The notes under the pieces are model-generated. The model did not search any database and was not told the DNA's origin. It worked only from the letters and a program-made list of their open reading frames with translations. A stretch of DNA of 64,000 nucleotides from Cordia subcordata (taxonomy: Eukaryota > Streptophyta > Magnoliopsida > Boraginales > Cordiaceae), in the NCBI GenBank assembly GCA_028554755.1, contig JAPTOF010000012.1, forward strand, positions 5,299,501-5,363,500. The letters run 5' to 3'. The translations under genes and the position numbers were made by a program. This document shows, one piece after another, positions 1 through 9,973 of the stretch; position 1 is the stretch's first letter; the number at the start of each line of letters is the position of its first letter.

Positions 1-309
1 GGATTATGGAGTCAAGAACTGCAAAGCTTCTTGCAAATAACTTGATTAGTGGGAATGACAGATCATTGTGTGTTAGATCTAAGGGAGATTACCTTATATT
101 ATAACCTTTCACTTCGAGTCATGAAAAAATTACTGTTATTCACCACGCTCCTCCAGTTCAAGTACGTGTTGAACAAATAGTTCCTGAACCTCCATAAGCT
201 GTTGATAATGATCTAGTTGATCTTGTTAAATAAGTACCTAAAGTTATTAAAGAACCAGTTGAACAATATGCTCCATAAGAGGATATGGGTACAACATTGA
301 GAAGATCTA
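1..309 (+). pseudogene. Ty1/copia pol remnant, 5' part (between integrase and reverse transcriptase)
   Basis: The + strand reads as the variable linker of a Copia polyprotein that precedes reverse transcriptase. It is broken by in-frame stops, for example near 104, 195 and 230, and ends in an arginine/serine-rich stretch (about 296-308). The same reading frame resumes at about 1850, after an inserted element at 310-1848, so this piece and 1849-2830 were one retrotransposon. It cannot encode a working protein. The 5' part lies outside the window. Assignment to Copia rests mainly on the downstream reverse transcriptase part. Confidence 0.6.
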
Positions 310-1848
310 TGCTGTGTTTGTTTACAGCTTATAATAAGCAACTTATCTTATTTTTCATCTTATTCAAAAAAATATGTTTGTTTTGTACTTATAATAAGGA
401 GCTTATTTTAAGATGGCTTATTTGGTATGTAAAAATTTAAGCAAGCAGCTGATATCTTATTGCTTATTGGGACACGCTTGGAATTTTGCAAATTGTTAAT
501 GAAACTTTATTTTTCGTTATTACCCTCGTCTTTTTTGCTTAATGCCATAATTGCCACTTCCTTTGCTTTTTTTGTTTTCTTTGCACCGACAGAGATAGAA
601 AGAGAGAGAGGCAAATCCCTAAACTCTATCAAATACACAATCGAGAAGAAGAAGAAGAAGAAGGAGAAGAAGAAGAAGAGACCATGGAAGAAGAGGAAGA
701 AGACCACGCCAAGTAAATTTTTTTTTTTCAAAATATTCTTATTTTTGAACAGTTATCGTGAGCCCTGATTTTTTAAGCTTTCAACACGCTAAGAAAAAGA
801 TATATAATAAAATATCTTTATATATATTTATGTTTTGTTAGACTTTCATGGACTCTGAAGTGAGTTTTTTAGTATTTGCAAATGATTGTATTGCATGTCA
901 TGTTTCTCTTCATTCTTTGAATTCTGTTTTCTCAGTCTTGAATTATAGGTGGAAATGGTGTTAGGAACTCTGATTTTTCTCAATTGTTTGCAGAGAGCTT
1001 AAGTAGTTGATTTTGTGTTGGATTTGGAGAATGGGTCGAGGGAGAGGAAAGGGAAAGAAATAGTCTGCTATTGCTGCTCGTGAGGATACTGGAAGTGGCG
1101 AGGAAGAGAACATACCTGTGAGGAGAAGAGGGAGGCCACAGAAGCCGCTTAAGGATGAAATTGAGGAAGAAGAGGAAGCTGAGAAGATGGAAGAGGAGGA
1201 AGACAGTGGGAGTACAAAAGGTTCTGTTTTGAATAAGGATATCTAAGTTCAATTTTCATCTTAATTATCCAAAAATGTGCCATAATTAGCTGGATAGAGG
1301 ATCATTGTATATATCATGGATTCAATAAAATAATATCCAACATTTGCCCCTTAATTATTAGTATATCCAACATGCTATAATATTTGGCAAAGGATAGAAT
1401 TTGTATTGTAAATGGGTCACCATATTTATAGTGTAATGATTGGCAAAGTAGAGAAGTGCTTTGTAAACTTTTATAATTTTGTATTAATATATTTGTTGTC
1501 ACTTATATAATTTATATTTATTTATTTAATACATTTTTTAATTTTAATTATATAATTAGTTACATTATAGTAATATATGCGATGACACAAAAGGGTTTTT
1601 TTTTGTCAAAATAGGTTATATTAACAATTGCAGAGTAAATTTATAATAGTTATTCACCAATCAATTCTATTATTAAATATTTCAGGGCATTTTGGTCAAT
1701 TCAGCTTATTTTAGCATTTCAGATTATTCAAATAAGACTCCAGACCAAATAATCTTTTTACATCAGACACTTATTTCTTATCAGACACTTATCAGATAAG
1801 ATGCTTATCAGATTTTAGATTTCAGATAAGACCATTCCAAACACAGCA
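310..1848. mobile_element. Non-autonomous TIR element (PIF/Harbinger-like) inserted in the Copia remnant
   Basis: The left end starts TGCTGTGTTTG at 310 and the right end is its exact complement, CAAACACAGCA, ending at 1848. A 3-bp target duplication CTA flanks it at 307-309 and 1849-1851. Removing the insert and one CTA lets the Copia frame continue, which supports the exact boundaries. The 3-bp duplication and the TGTTTG core of the terminal repeat suit PIF/Harbinger, although the usual target is TAA or TTA, so the superfamily is an inference. Subterminal sequence repeats CTTATCAGAT-like words on the right and TTATAATAAG-like words on the left. No transposase is visible. The interior carries a gene fragment (about 590-1246). 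Confidence 0.7.
590..1246 (+). pseudogene. Captured 5' fragment of an AT-hook-like gene, with its intron
   Basis: A GA-rich leader-like exon ends near 711 at a GTAAAT donor. An intron follows and ends in TTTGCAG at 993. A second exon holds a 72-codon frame from the ATG at 1031. Codon 11 is TAG, so the frame is broken early, and a second stop falls at 1244-1246. Downstream of the first stop the peptide contains RRRGRPQKP, a GRP core flanked by basic residues as in AT-hooks, followed by a Glu-rich acidic run. It resembles the N-terminus of a plant nuclear protein of unknown function. The kept intron means DNA-level capture rather than retroposition. I infer that the fragment is non-functional. 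Confidence 0.5.
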
Positions 1849-2830
1849 CTAGTAGAATAAGGAAATAAGCAATTTCGGATGACTATATTGTGTATTGACA
1901 AGAGTGTGAAAATAATGTTAGAGCCAAAGATGATCCTGAAACATTCTCACAAGCCATAAGTTGTAACAAATCTAATTTGTGGTGCAATGCCATAAAAGAT
2001 GATATGGATTCAATGGCATCAAATGGGGTTGGAATCTTGTCGAGTTGCCTGATAGTGTGAAAGACATAGGATGTAAATGGGTCTTTAAAACCAAGAAACA
2101 GTCATTAGGCAACATTGAAAGATAATAAAGCAAGACTCATCAACAAAGGATTCACTGACAAGGACGGAATTGATTACATAGAGACTTTTTCTTCTATGTT
2201 AAAAAGATTCTTTTCGTGTGATTAAAAGATTCTTTTCGTGTGATTATAGCATTGGTTGATCATTTTGATATGGAGTTGCATTAGATGGATGTGAAAACGA
2301 CATTTTTGAATGGTGACCTAGAGGAAGAAGTTTATATTAAACAACATGAAGGATTTTGCTTTAGTGATGGTAAGCATTTAGTCTGTAAGCTTAAGAACTC
2401 CATATATGGATTAAAACAAGCTTCTCGTAAGTGGAATTTAAAGTTTCATGGTGTGATCTTTTCTTTCGATTTTGAGAAGAATGTCATGGATCAATGTTAA
2501 TAATAGAAGGCCAATGGAAGCAAAAATTGTTTCCTTGTTCTGTACGTGGATGCCATCTTACTTGCAAGTAATAATAAAATGTTGTTTCATTAGATGAAAC
2601 AATAACTCTCTAAAAATTTTAATAAGAAAGATATGGGCGAGACATATTATGTCATTGGCATAAAGATCCATAAAACAAAACTTGTTGAGTTCTGAGTCTG
2701 TCTCAAAAGACCGATATCAATGAAGAGTTAGAGAGATTTCGGATGAAAGACTGTTCATCAAGTGTTCCACCCAATGTTCTATTCATCAAGTGTTTCACCC
2801 AGTGTTCTCACTAAATTCTTTTGAGTTTGA
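1849..2830 (+). pseudogene. Ty1/copia reverse transcriptase remnant
   Basis: The clearest part (2285-2500) reads MDVKTTFLNGDLEEEVYIKQ and continues to SIYGLKQASRKW, both hallmark Copia reverse transcriptase motifs. Upstream pieces (about 1935-2180) match the region before the RT core. Downstream (about 2500-2700) the frame continues with stops. The polymerase box reads LYVDAILLA where active Copia enzymes have YVDD, so one catalytic aspartate is lost. A 22-bp direct duplication at about 2203-2246 shifts the frame. This is a dead element. Neither LTR is visible in the window. Confidence 0.85.
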
Positions 2831-3180
2831 GTTTTGGATGCAAAATTTGCAACCAAACTTGATCCAAAAATTCTATTTTCTAAAAGAATTTTAGACACAA
2901 TTTAATATAATTGAGATAATTTAACACTTAATTAAACTTAGGTAATTACTATCATAATGCTGGAGTATTAGACAAGACTTGCGTGTACAAGGTCGCATTG
3001 ACTTGCTCGACCGAACGCGAACCGGGTCGTTATACAAGCTTAAGCTGATAATCTCGAAAAAACCTCGACCAAAAAAAAAAAAAAAAAGAACTCGAAAAAA
3101 CTCGCTTGCCGCCTTTTATTAAATCAAAATAGAGTGGACACAGACACACAGAGAACACGCAATAAAACACGCCAACACAC
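2831..3180. other. Intergenic region upstream of HEI10
   Basis: AT-rich sequence between the Copia remnant and the likely HEI10 leader. It contains an A-tract (about 3070-3086). I see no gene and no clear TATA box. Confidence 0.4.
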
Positions 3181-3614
3181 ACACACAGAGCATAGCAGAG
3201 CAAACCGCGCGTGAGGCTTCTCACTGCAATTCGAAAAAATCTCATGCTAAGGTTCGTAAACTCGTATGGTTTCATTTAATTTTTGCATTCATTTCAGTTA
3301 TCCGATGTAAAAGCCTCTAATTTCAGCAGTTTTTCGGCTTCATATAAGTCTCTGTGTGTGTGTGTTTGAGTATGTGCGCGCACGTTGACCTGTTACAGTA
3401 TGATGCTACTTTTGATTTTTTTTCTTTTCTTCCGTGGCTTCGTCTACGTTATTTAGTTAATTATGCATGTGCAATTTTTGCTGATTTTACTTCTTTTATC
3501 AGTTCCTTTCAATTTTCGCTGATTTTACTTCTTTTATCATTTCCTTTTTAATTTCAGTTTTGTTTTCCTGATTGAATCTCGATTAGAAAATCCTGAAATT
3601 GCAATTCGTATGAA

Positions 3615-3615
<1 letters not shown>

Positions 3616-3660
<45 letters not shown>
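3616..3660. repeat. (AT)n microsatellite
   Basis: About 22 AT units in the presumed HEI10 leader intron. Likely length-polymorphic. Confidence 0.9.
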
Positions 3661-3662
<2 letters not shown>

Positions 3663-4763
3663 TTAAAGATTTTAACTGAGAAATTGTCACTTTGAGCTTT
3701 TGAAAATTGTTATTGATGATTTTTTTTTTGGTCTTGGAAATGAAGTAAGTTTGAATAACGAAGCCTAATATTTCTAATATTTTATCTTTCTTTATTTTGC
3801 TTCCCAAATATCATAAAGCATGCTTTTGGCTGTTGCATTTTGAAATAAATTATTTATATGTGATTGAGAAAATCCTTATTTCTAGTCATCAACAACATGT
3901 CTCCCCTGGTTGGTGCAGCTGTAAAAATGAGGATTTTCTGGTTTTTTCCACTTTGATTTTGGTTATGGTGGTTACTGTGTGAAATTTAGGGTTAATAGTT
4001 TTGTTTTAGACACACTAGTGCATAAATTTATGCTGAATTGAGTGGAAAACTGATGTTCTTGGTGCAAATTGGTTAATGTAATTGCAAATTTTCGTAGATG
4101 TTTACGTATTTGGATATTCTGGCACTATATTGGTAAGATTACAGATCCTAAGAGAAAAATTCTTGTCTTTTCGAATGTTGGGATGTAAAACTTAGGCTTT
4201 AGTAATTTTCTAAGGATTTTGTACCATGTTTTTTCATTATCCCTCATATAAACAGGATACAACATGGAGAATACCTCTTTAAATGTGTAGATTTGCAATA
4301 TCAGGTTAATTAGGCTTTCTGGAAAGTTTAAGAGAGGAATAATTCTACTTCATATGATCTAAATTTTATATATGCAATATATATTTTGACTCACAGCTCA
4401 TCAGTTGTAATAATTTGTAAATGTATATCTAGTTTTGTATTCAGAAATTAATAAAATTTTGCACTGGATACGCATCCCCAGAATCAAGGTTTGGGAAATT
4501 TCTGATATTGATTCAGTTAGTTGACTTATAGAGGATGGTGGGTAGGTTTTGCAACCTCACAGCAAGTGTTGGTTACCACCATTTAGGTTGTGCTGCTCCA
4601 TATTTCAGCTTTTGTCAAACATGTTGAAGTTATTGACTACTGAAGTTGCTTACTGCAGAAGTATTTAGTCAAATACAGTAATTTGGTCTGTAAAATTGTA
4701 AACTGTTATATTATAAATGCAGACTGTCAGAGAAAACTGTTGACTTCCTCTTGTCATTTGCAG

Positions 4764-4816
4764 GAAAGTTTGATGATGTATTCTGAAGAGATTGTATATA
4801 ATATCTGAAGACTGAA
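4764..4816 (+). other. 5' leader exon end of HEI10
   Basis: TTTGCAG at 4757-4763 looks like an acceptor just before the start codon. The first leader exon probably lies around 3180-3255, giving a leader intron of about 1.5 kb. This is inferred from splice signals only. Confidence 0.4.
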
Positions 4817-7305
4817 ATGAGATGCAATGCATGCTGGCGAGAATTGGAAGGGCAGGCTATTTCCACCACTTGCGGCCACCTCCTTTGTATCCTATCACAT
4901 ATTCTGAGATTACACAATCTCTTTTCTATCCGCTGGTGCATTAGCACAATTTTTCCTTGACAATGTTAAAGGTCATGAAGATGCCAGGAAGATTCTTAGT
5001 AATGATGGGGCTTGTCCCATCTGTGACCAAGTGCTGTCTAAGAGGTAAGTCTCAATCTAGTCTTACGCGCATGAAGTGTAAAATTGCAAAACAGCAACAG
5101 TTATTTCTTGAATGGAACATAGTATACGGCCTCATATCTCATAATCAAAACTCAAATTAGTCTTCTACATGCTAACTGTAATATTTGGATATTTGAGTTT
5201 TGACTCCTTTCTGGCCTAATGTAAATTGTTTCAGTCTTATGAAACCTGTGGATGTCAATCCAAATGATGAGTGGACTAATGTAAGCATCTCTGTGAGAAT
5301 TCTTTTTTATCTTGCAATTGATTCACCTATCTCTATGGATTAGTGTTACTGAAGACACTTACTTTCCAAAAGACAGTTGTTATATATTCTGTACTTTAAA
5401 TGATTATGTATTTGAATTTCTGGCTTACTTGGTATCAGCCTTCTTCCTAATTATTTAGATGCTCTGTTGCAGATGGCGATGGTTGGAATATCTCCCCAAA
5501 TATGTATCCTTGAAACCCTATGTGAAGTACACCCATCATTCAGTAATTTTCTGATGTTATTCCGTGAAAGATGGGAATATTTTCTTGACATGTTGACGCA
5601 TTTTTCATTTGCAGAGATTATTTATAAACTTTCATTTTCCTGGAATGACTTATATTGCTGCGTGGGATTATGTTATATAGGGTCTTTGATGATTGCATAC
5701 CTGAGAAGGTTTTCCAGAACATGGATAAGCTTGTTGACGCATTTTTCATTTGCAGAGATTATTTATAAACTTTCATTTTCCTGGAATGACTTATATTGCT
5801 GCGTGGGATTATGTTATATAGGGTCTTTGATGATTGCATACCTGAGAAGGTTTTCCAGAACATGGATAAGCTCCAACTTGATTTTTAACATCTTCTTTTG
5901 GAACTCTATGCTTCTTATTTTCCAGATTCTGTAAATTTATGTTAACAAGATTAGGCATCAAATTTCTCCAGAAAAGATAATGACTCCTAAGAATTTGATT
6001 GAGTTGCACTTCAATACTTGCATTAGTCTATGGAACCATGCTTTTTGAGAATATCTTATTACAGTATCTCTTGGATGTTTTCCTTGAATGTGCCTAGTGA
6101 TGAAAAGTGCATACAAAAGTGTAATGTTCTACATTGGGCAAAAGGAATTGGAGATGCAATTCAAGATGAACAGAATAGTAGCTCAATGTCGTCAAAAATG
6201 TGAAGTCATGCAAGAGAAATTTTCAGAGAAACTGGAGCAAGTGCATACTGCATATCAGAAAATGGCTAAGAGGTGTCAGATGATGGAGCAGGAGATCGAA
6301 AGCTTGTCAAAAGACAAGCAAGAGCTTCAGGAAAAATTTGCAGAGAAGTCGAGGTAATCACTAATAGTGGTATGCTGAAGCTTTATGTGTGTTGTCTCTA
6401 CTTCTGGATCTCTGAATGGATCTCTAATTTTGACCCCTTTTACAGACAGAAGAGGAAACTTGATGAGATGTATGATCAACTGAGAACTGAATACGAGTCG
6501 GCAAAGCGATCAGCCATTCAACCTGCAAACAATTTCTTTAGAGGAGCAGAGACTGATCTGTTCTCAAATCCCATCATGATGGACAACAGAGATACTAGCA
6601 GAAAAGGTAACGATGTTCTGTCTACAGCACATTAAGCTTGTTATGATTTTCATTGGCTACGTTCATGCTTGTAATGTCATCCATCTATTATCTGGGAACA
6701 TGAAGAAGATTAAGGCCCTTCTTGCCTAGTGTAGGACATTATCTATGTAACTGATGCTTTTCATATTTGTCAAAGTCTTAGTGCCTTTGTTTCTCACAGT
6801 TACAATTCATAGTCCTGAGGCTTCTTTTTTTCTACATGAAACTTGTTATGAGGCTTAATTTAATCTGATAATCACAAAACATTGTCCATTTATAATCTGA
6901 ATCAAAGCATGAATCCACCTGAGGCCTTTCTTGATTATTGTATGGTACATTAGCTATGTAATTAGTTCTGTGGTATTTCTCCAAGAAATACTGGTTTACT
7001 TATTTGTTGCAGATCGATCGGTTAACACTCCTGAAACACCAGGGCCAAGAGAGGATATGTGGCCACCAGGAAGACAGAACAGTTCAAATTCCGGGCCATT
7101 CGACATCTCCAGTGGCTCACCAGGGAAGCAATCAGGAGGTCCACTGGATGTTGGAAACAGAAGGGCAGGTGCTCCCTCCGCTTTTGGCATGGGCGGGGCT
7201 GCTGGAGTTGGTGGTGGCAACCCTTCCATGACCTTAAGGAACCTCATCCTTTCACCAATCAAGAGGCCTCAGCTCTCTCGCAACCGGCCTCAAATGTTCA
7301 CGTAA
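4817..7305 (+). CDS. HEI10: HEI10 / CCNB1IP1 homolog, RING E3 ligase for meiotic crossovers
   Basis: CDS join(4817..4886, 4972..5044, 5235..5280, 5473..5503, 6098..6353, 6446..6606, 7013..7305), 309 aa, close to the roughly 300 aa usual for the family. HEI10 is a Zip3/RNF212-class SUMO/ubiquitin ligase that loads on the synaptonemal complex and accumulates at class I crossover sites. A RING finger opens the protein (C3, C6, C19, H21, C24, C38, C41). A coiled coil follows (about 90-185, including QKRKLDEMYDQLRTEYESAK). The tail is Gly/Pro/Ser-rich and ends SRNRPQMFT. A leader intron probably ends in CAG at 4763. The terminal exon may instead be spliced from 7301 to 7383, giving ...MFTL with a stop at 7387-7389 (310 aa). 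The family call is from recognised sequence. Exon joins are by hand, all in frame. Confidence 0.93.
5591..5872. repeat. 141-bp tandem duplication in HEI10 intron 4
   Basis: Two near-identical direct copies, 5591-5731 and 5732-5872, each starting TGTTGACGCATTTTTC and ending AACATGGATAAGCT. Because 141 is divisible by three, the copies stay open in one frame and create a false 155-codon ORF. They lie within the intron between 5503 and 6098. The near identity suggests a recent event. Confidence 0.9.
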
Positions 7306-7389
7306 GCCACTGATTCAACTATGTTGGAACTACACAGCATCTCATTTCTGAATCATCCGTAACTTTCTGCTTCTTTGCAAAGGTTGTAA

Positions 7390-8690
7390 ATGGGCCAGAA
7401 GCTCGTTATCTCGAAGCCGGCCATGTTCATGGCTTTCCACTTCTTGTAGAGCCATCTTTTAAGTAGACATGTGCAGGATAAACAGGAAAAGAAATAGTGA
7501 GAAATTTAATTTCAGACCAGATTTTGTCTAGTTCATAATCTTTGATTTCTTTAGTAGCTTGCAATTTTCAGTAGGTAACAATAATTCACATAAAATGTAA
7601 AGTAGATGGAGATATTATACCGCTGCTTCTCTGTTTCAGTGTTCGTTATACTAACCAAGCTTTGTTGAGAAAGAATACTGCAACGAAATTGATGATACAA
7701 TTATAATGAGATGATATGTGTAGTTTATATTGATTAGACTTTTTTGATAACGTTATATTTTACAAGATCTGTATCTTTTGGTTAATTGTTTTCACACTGA
7801 CGCACGTTCAAGGACGTCTGCTCTGTTTTAATTTTGTTGAATTCAAATTCCATGAATTGTTTCATAGATCCTTTTGTTAGACAATCGAGATCGGTTCTCA
7901 CTCGATTTCCTATAATACTCGATCGATCTATGATATACCTTGTAGCTTCAGGAACAGTTTCACTCTTCTCGTCAAAATTGATGGCTGATTTAAATTGATT
8001 TTTTTTAAGGTTCTTTTTAAAATTTTTTTTTAAAAAGACATTTTTTCAGAAGGTAAAAACTCTGACTTTTTCAGAAAAATTGAAATTGAATATTTTTTTT
8101 TTCAGAGTTTTAACTTTTCTTAAAAAAAATCTAATATAAATACTTTTTTTCATAAAAAAATATTTTTATGAAAAGATTAATTAAAACAAGGGACCCGCTT
8201 CAAATAAAATTCTATTGAATGAATTCATAAATTTGTAGAATTCGTTATACGACACCTACTCTGCCACGTGCATCAGATCCGTTAAGAACTAGTAAGGCTC
8301 AAAATTTATCATATGGTTGGATTTAAAACCAAGAAAAACTTTTAACCTATACCCAAAAAAAAAAAAAAATCCAATCCTGAAAATCTTTTGTTCACAAAAT
8401 TTCCTACCACAAAAGTAAATGGCCAATCTGAATTCAAGTGCCAATGCTTCAAAATAATTTTTTATTATTCATTTTATTAATATGTGACCACCAAAATTCA
8501 TCTCAACACACACGTGTCATTTTTTTAAGACATAATCTATTGGGGAAAAAAAAAAAATTTACCTAACGTTTGCCGAACCGGACCCAAACTTGGGTCCATC
8601 TCACACCCATCCACAAATATCCAAAACAGGAGATGTTGACCCAAACCTAAAAACCGGGGCGTACCCAAATTTTCACCCAAGAAAAACCAA
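7390..8690. other. HEI10 3' flank and intergenic region
   Basis: The HEI10 3' UTR probably occupies the first 200-300 bases. At about 7980-8200 there is an AT-rich, imperfectly palindromic block resembling a decayed copy of the Tourist-like MITE family seen elsewhere. No gene is seen. Confidence 0.4.
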
Positions 8691-9973
8691 ACCCTAACCC
8701 TTAAGTTTCATCCGGATCATCCAATCGGATTCTTCTCAAAATCTCACTCTGAGCTTTGAATTTCACCTCAATTGATGTAAGCTCGCGTGCGAATTCTCTT
8801 TTTTTTTTTTGTTTCAAGCTCAATTTTTTCTATTTATTTACGCCAGATATTAAATTGTTAATCTGTTTAATTGTTTAAAAACTTATGGTGAAAACCGATG
8901 CTTTTTATCTAACTTTTCTTTCTTTTTTTTTTTTTATGGGTCCGAAGGATTAAAAATGCGTAATATGTTTTTAGTGCAGAAGCTATGATGTGTATGTATT
9001 TTAGAAATGCAATTATTTTAGTGTTGATTGCTTCAATTTTGTACATGTTCTGTTTTACAATTATGTTTTTAGTATGTGTGTGGTGAATCGATGTGAGAGT
9101 GCGTGTATGTATATGTGCTTGCATGTGTGTGTATATATGAGAGTGCATCCTTGCGTGGATGGATGTATATATGCTTGCATGTGTGTGTGTGTTTATATGT
9201 ATGTATACGAAAGTGCCTGCGTCCGTGCATTGGAGCGTGTGTATGTGTGTGCGCGCGCATGCCTGTCTATATGGTCGGGTGTCTATGTGTATAATTGGGT
9301 GTAATTGTGTTTGTATTTGTACGTATAAACCAATATAATCTAAAGCTACACCATGAGGTGGCTTTAGTACATTTAACTCCGTACAACTGAGTGTGGCTCT
9401 TGACAAAGACACACATATATTATTTGCAAGTATGAAGGAATACTTGTTTAATAATTTCATTTGCTAGACCGAGGAAAATAATATCTTTTCGGGCTGAAGG
9501 TTGTGATTAGGTGGGTTAGCACACAATGTGCTTATTTGTGGATCTTCTTAATTAAAAAGATATCATTCCATGTGTCGGAATTATATGTGTGAAGTTTTCT
9601 CATGAATCAGTATGGTCGAAAGTGTATGTCTCTTGTGTGTGTTACTCTTGTAAACATGATTACCTGGGTTTTCTTTGCTAGGGCTGTGTTTGCAGTTAAG
9701 TCTGTCTTTTTTGGTGCATAGCACCAATCGTGTATTTCCACGATTCGTGTTGTAAAGTGTCCAAGACTTTGAATCACAATTCTTATGCAGCTTAATAGTA
9801 TAGTATGACTTATCAGTAATTTCTAGTGATTGTTGGATATCTTTCTGCAATAGTTATACTTGTTCTGAGTTGTAACAAGTATTTGAGATAAATTTTCTGG
9901 GAGAGGCATGATGACTCTTTTTTACTCATTTGCTGAACATAGTATTGAACTGCATTAGTGGCAAGCCCATGTC
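8690..9973 (+). other. 5' leader and leader intron of the BED/hAT gene
   Basis: A leader exon likely ends at 8775 before GTAAGC. The intron would run to an acceptor ending at 9958 (CATTAG), about 1.18 kb. The intron holds a GT-rich low-complexity block (about 9070-9300) that generates spurious ORFs on both strands. An upstream ATG at 9969 is out of frame and in weak context, while the ATG at 9974 has G at -3 and G at +4. Confidence 0.4.

Noticed and set aside
460..768. 102-codon Lys/Glu-rich ORF (+)
   Set aside because: It arises from the GA-rich leader of the captured gene fragment. The sequence is low-complexity and in the wrong frame for the AT-hook piece.
5467..5934. 155-codon ORF (+) with an internal 47-residue repeat
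   Set aside because: It overlaps HEI10 exon 4 but reads on into the intron. The repeat is the 141-bp intronic tandem duplication, not a protein repeat.
6996..7313. Overlapping ORFs on both strands in the last HEI10 exon
   Set aside because: They are shadows of the Gly/Pro-rich coding exon in other frames.
8909..9460. 183-codon His/Thr-rich ORF (-) and Cys/Val-rich ORFs (+)
   Set aside because: They come from a GT-rich low-complexity block in the leader intron of the hAT gene. There is no domain.
9581..9850. 89-codon ORF (-)
   Set aside because: It lies inside the leader intron and has no recognisable motif.
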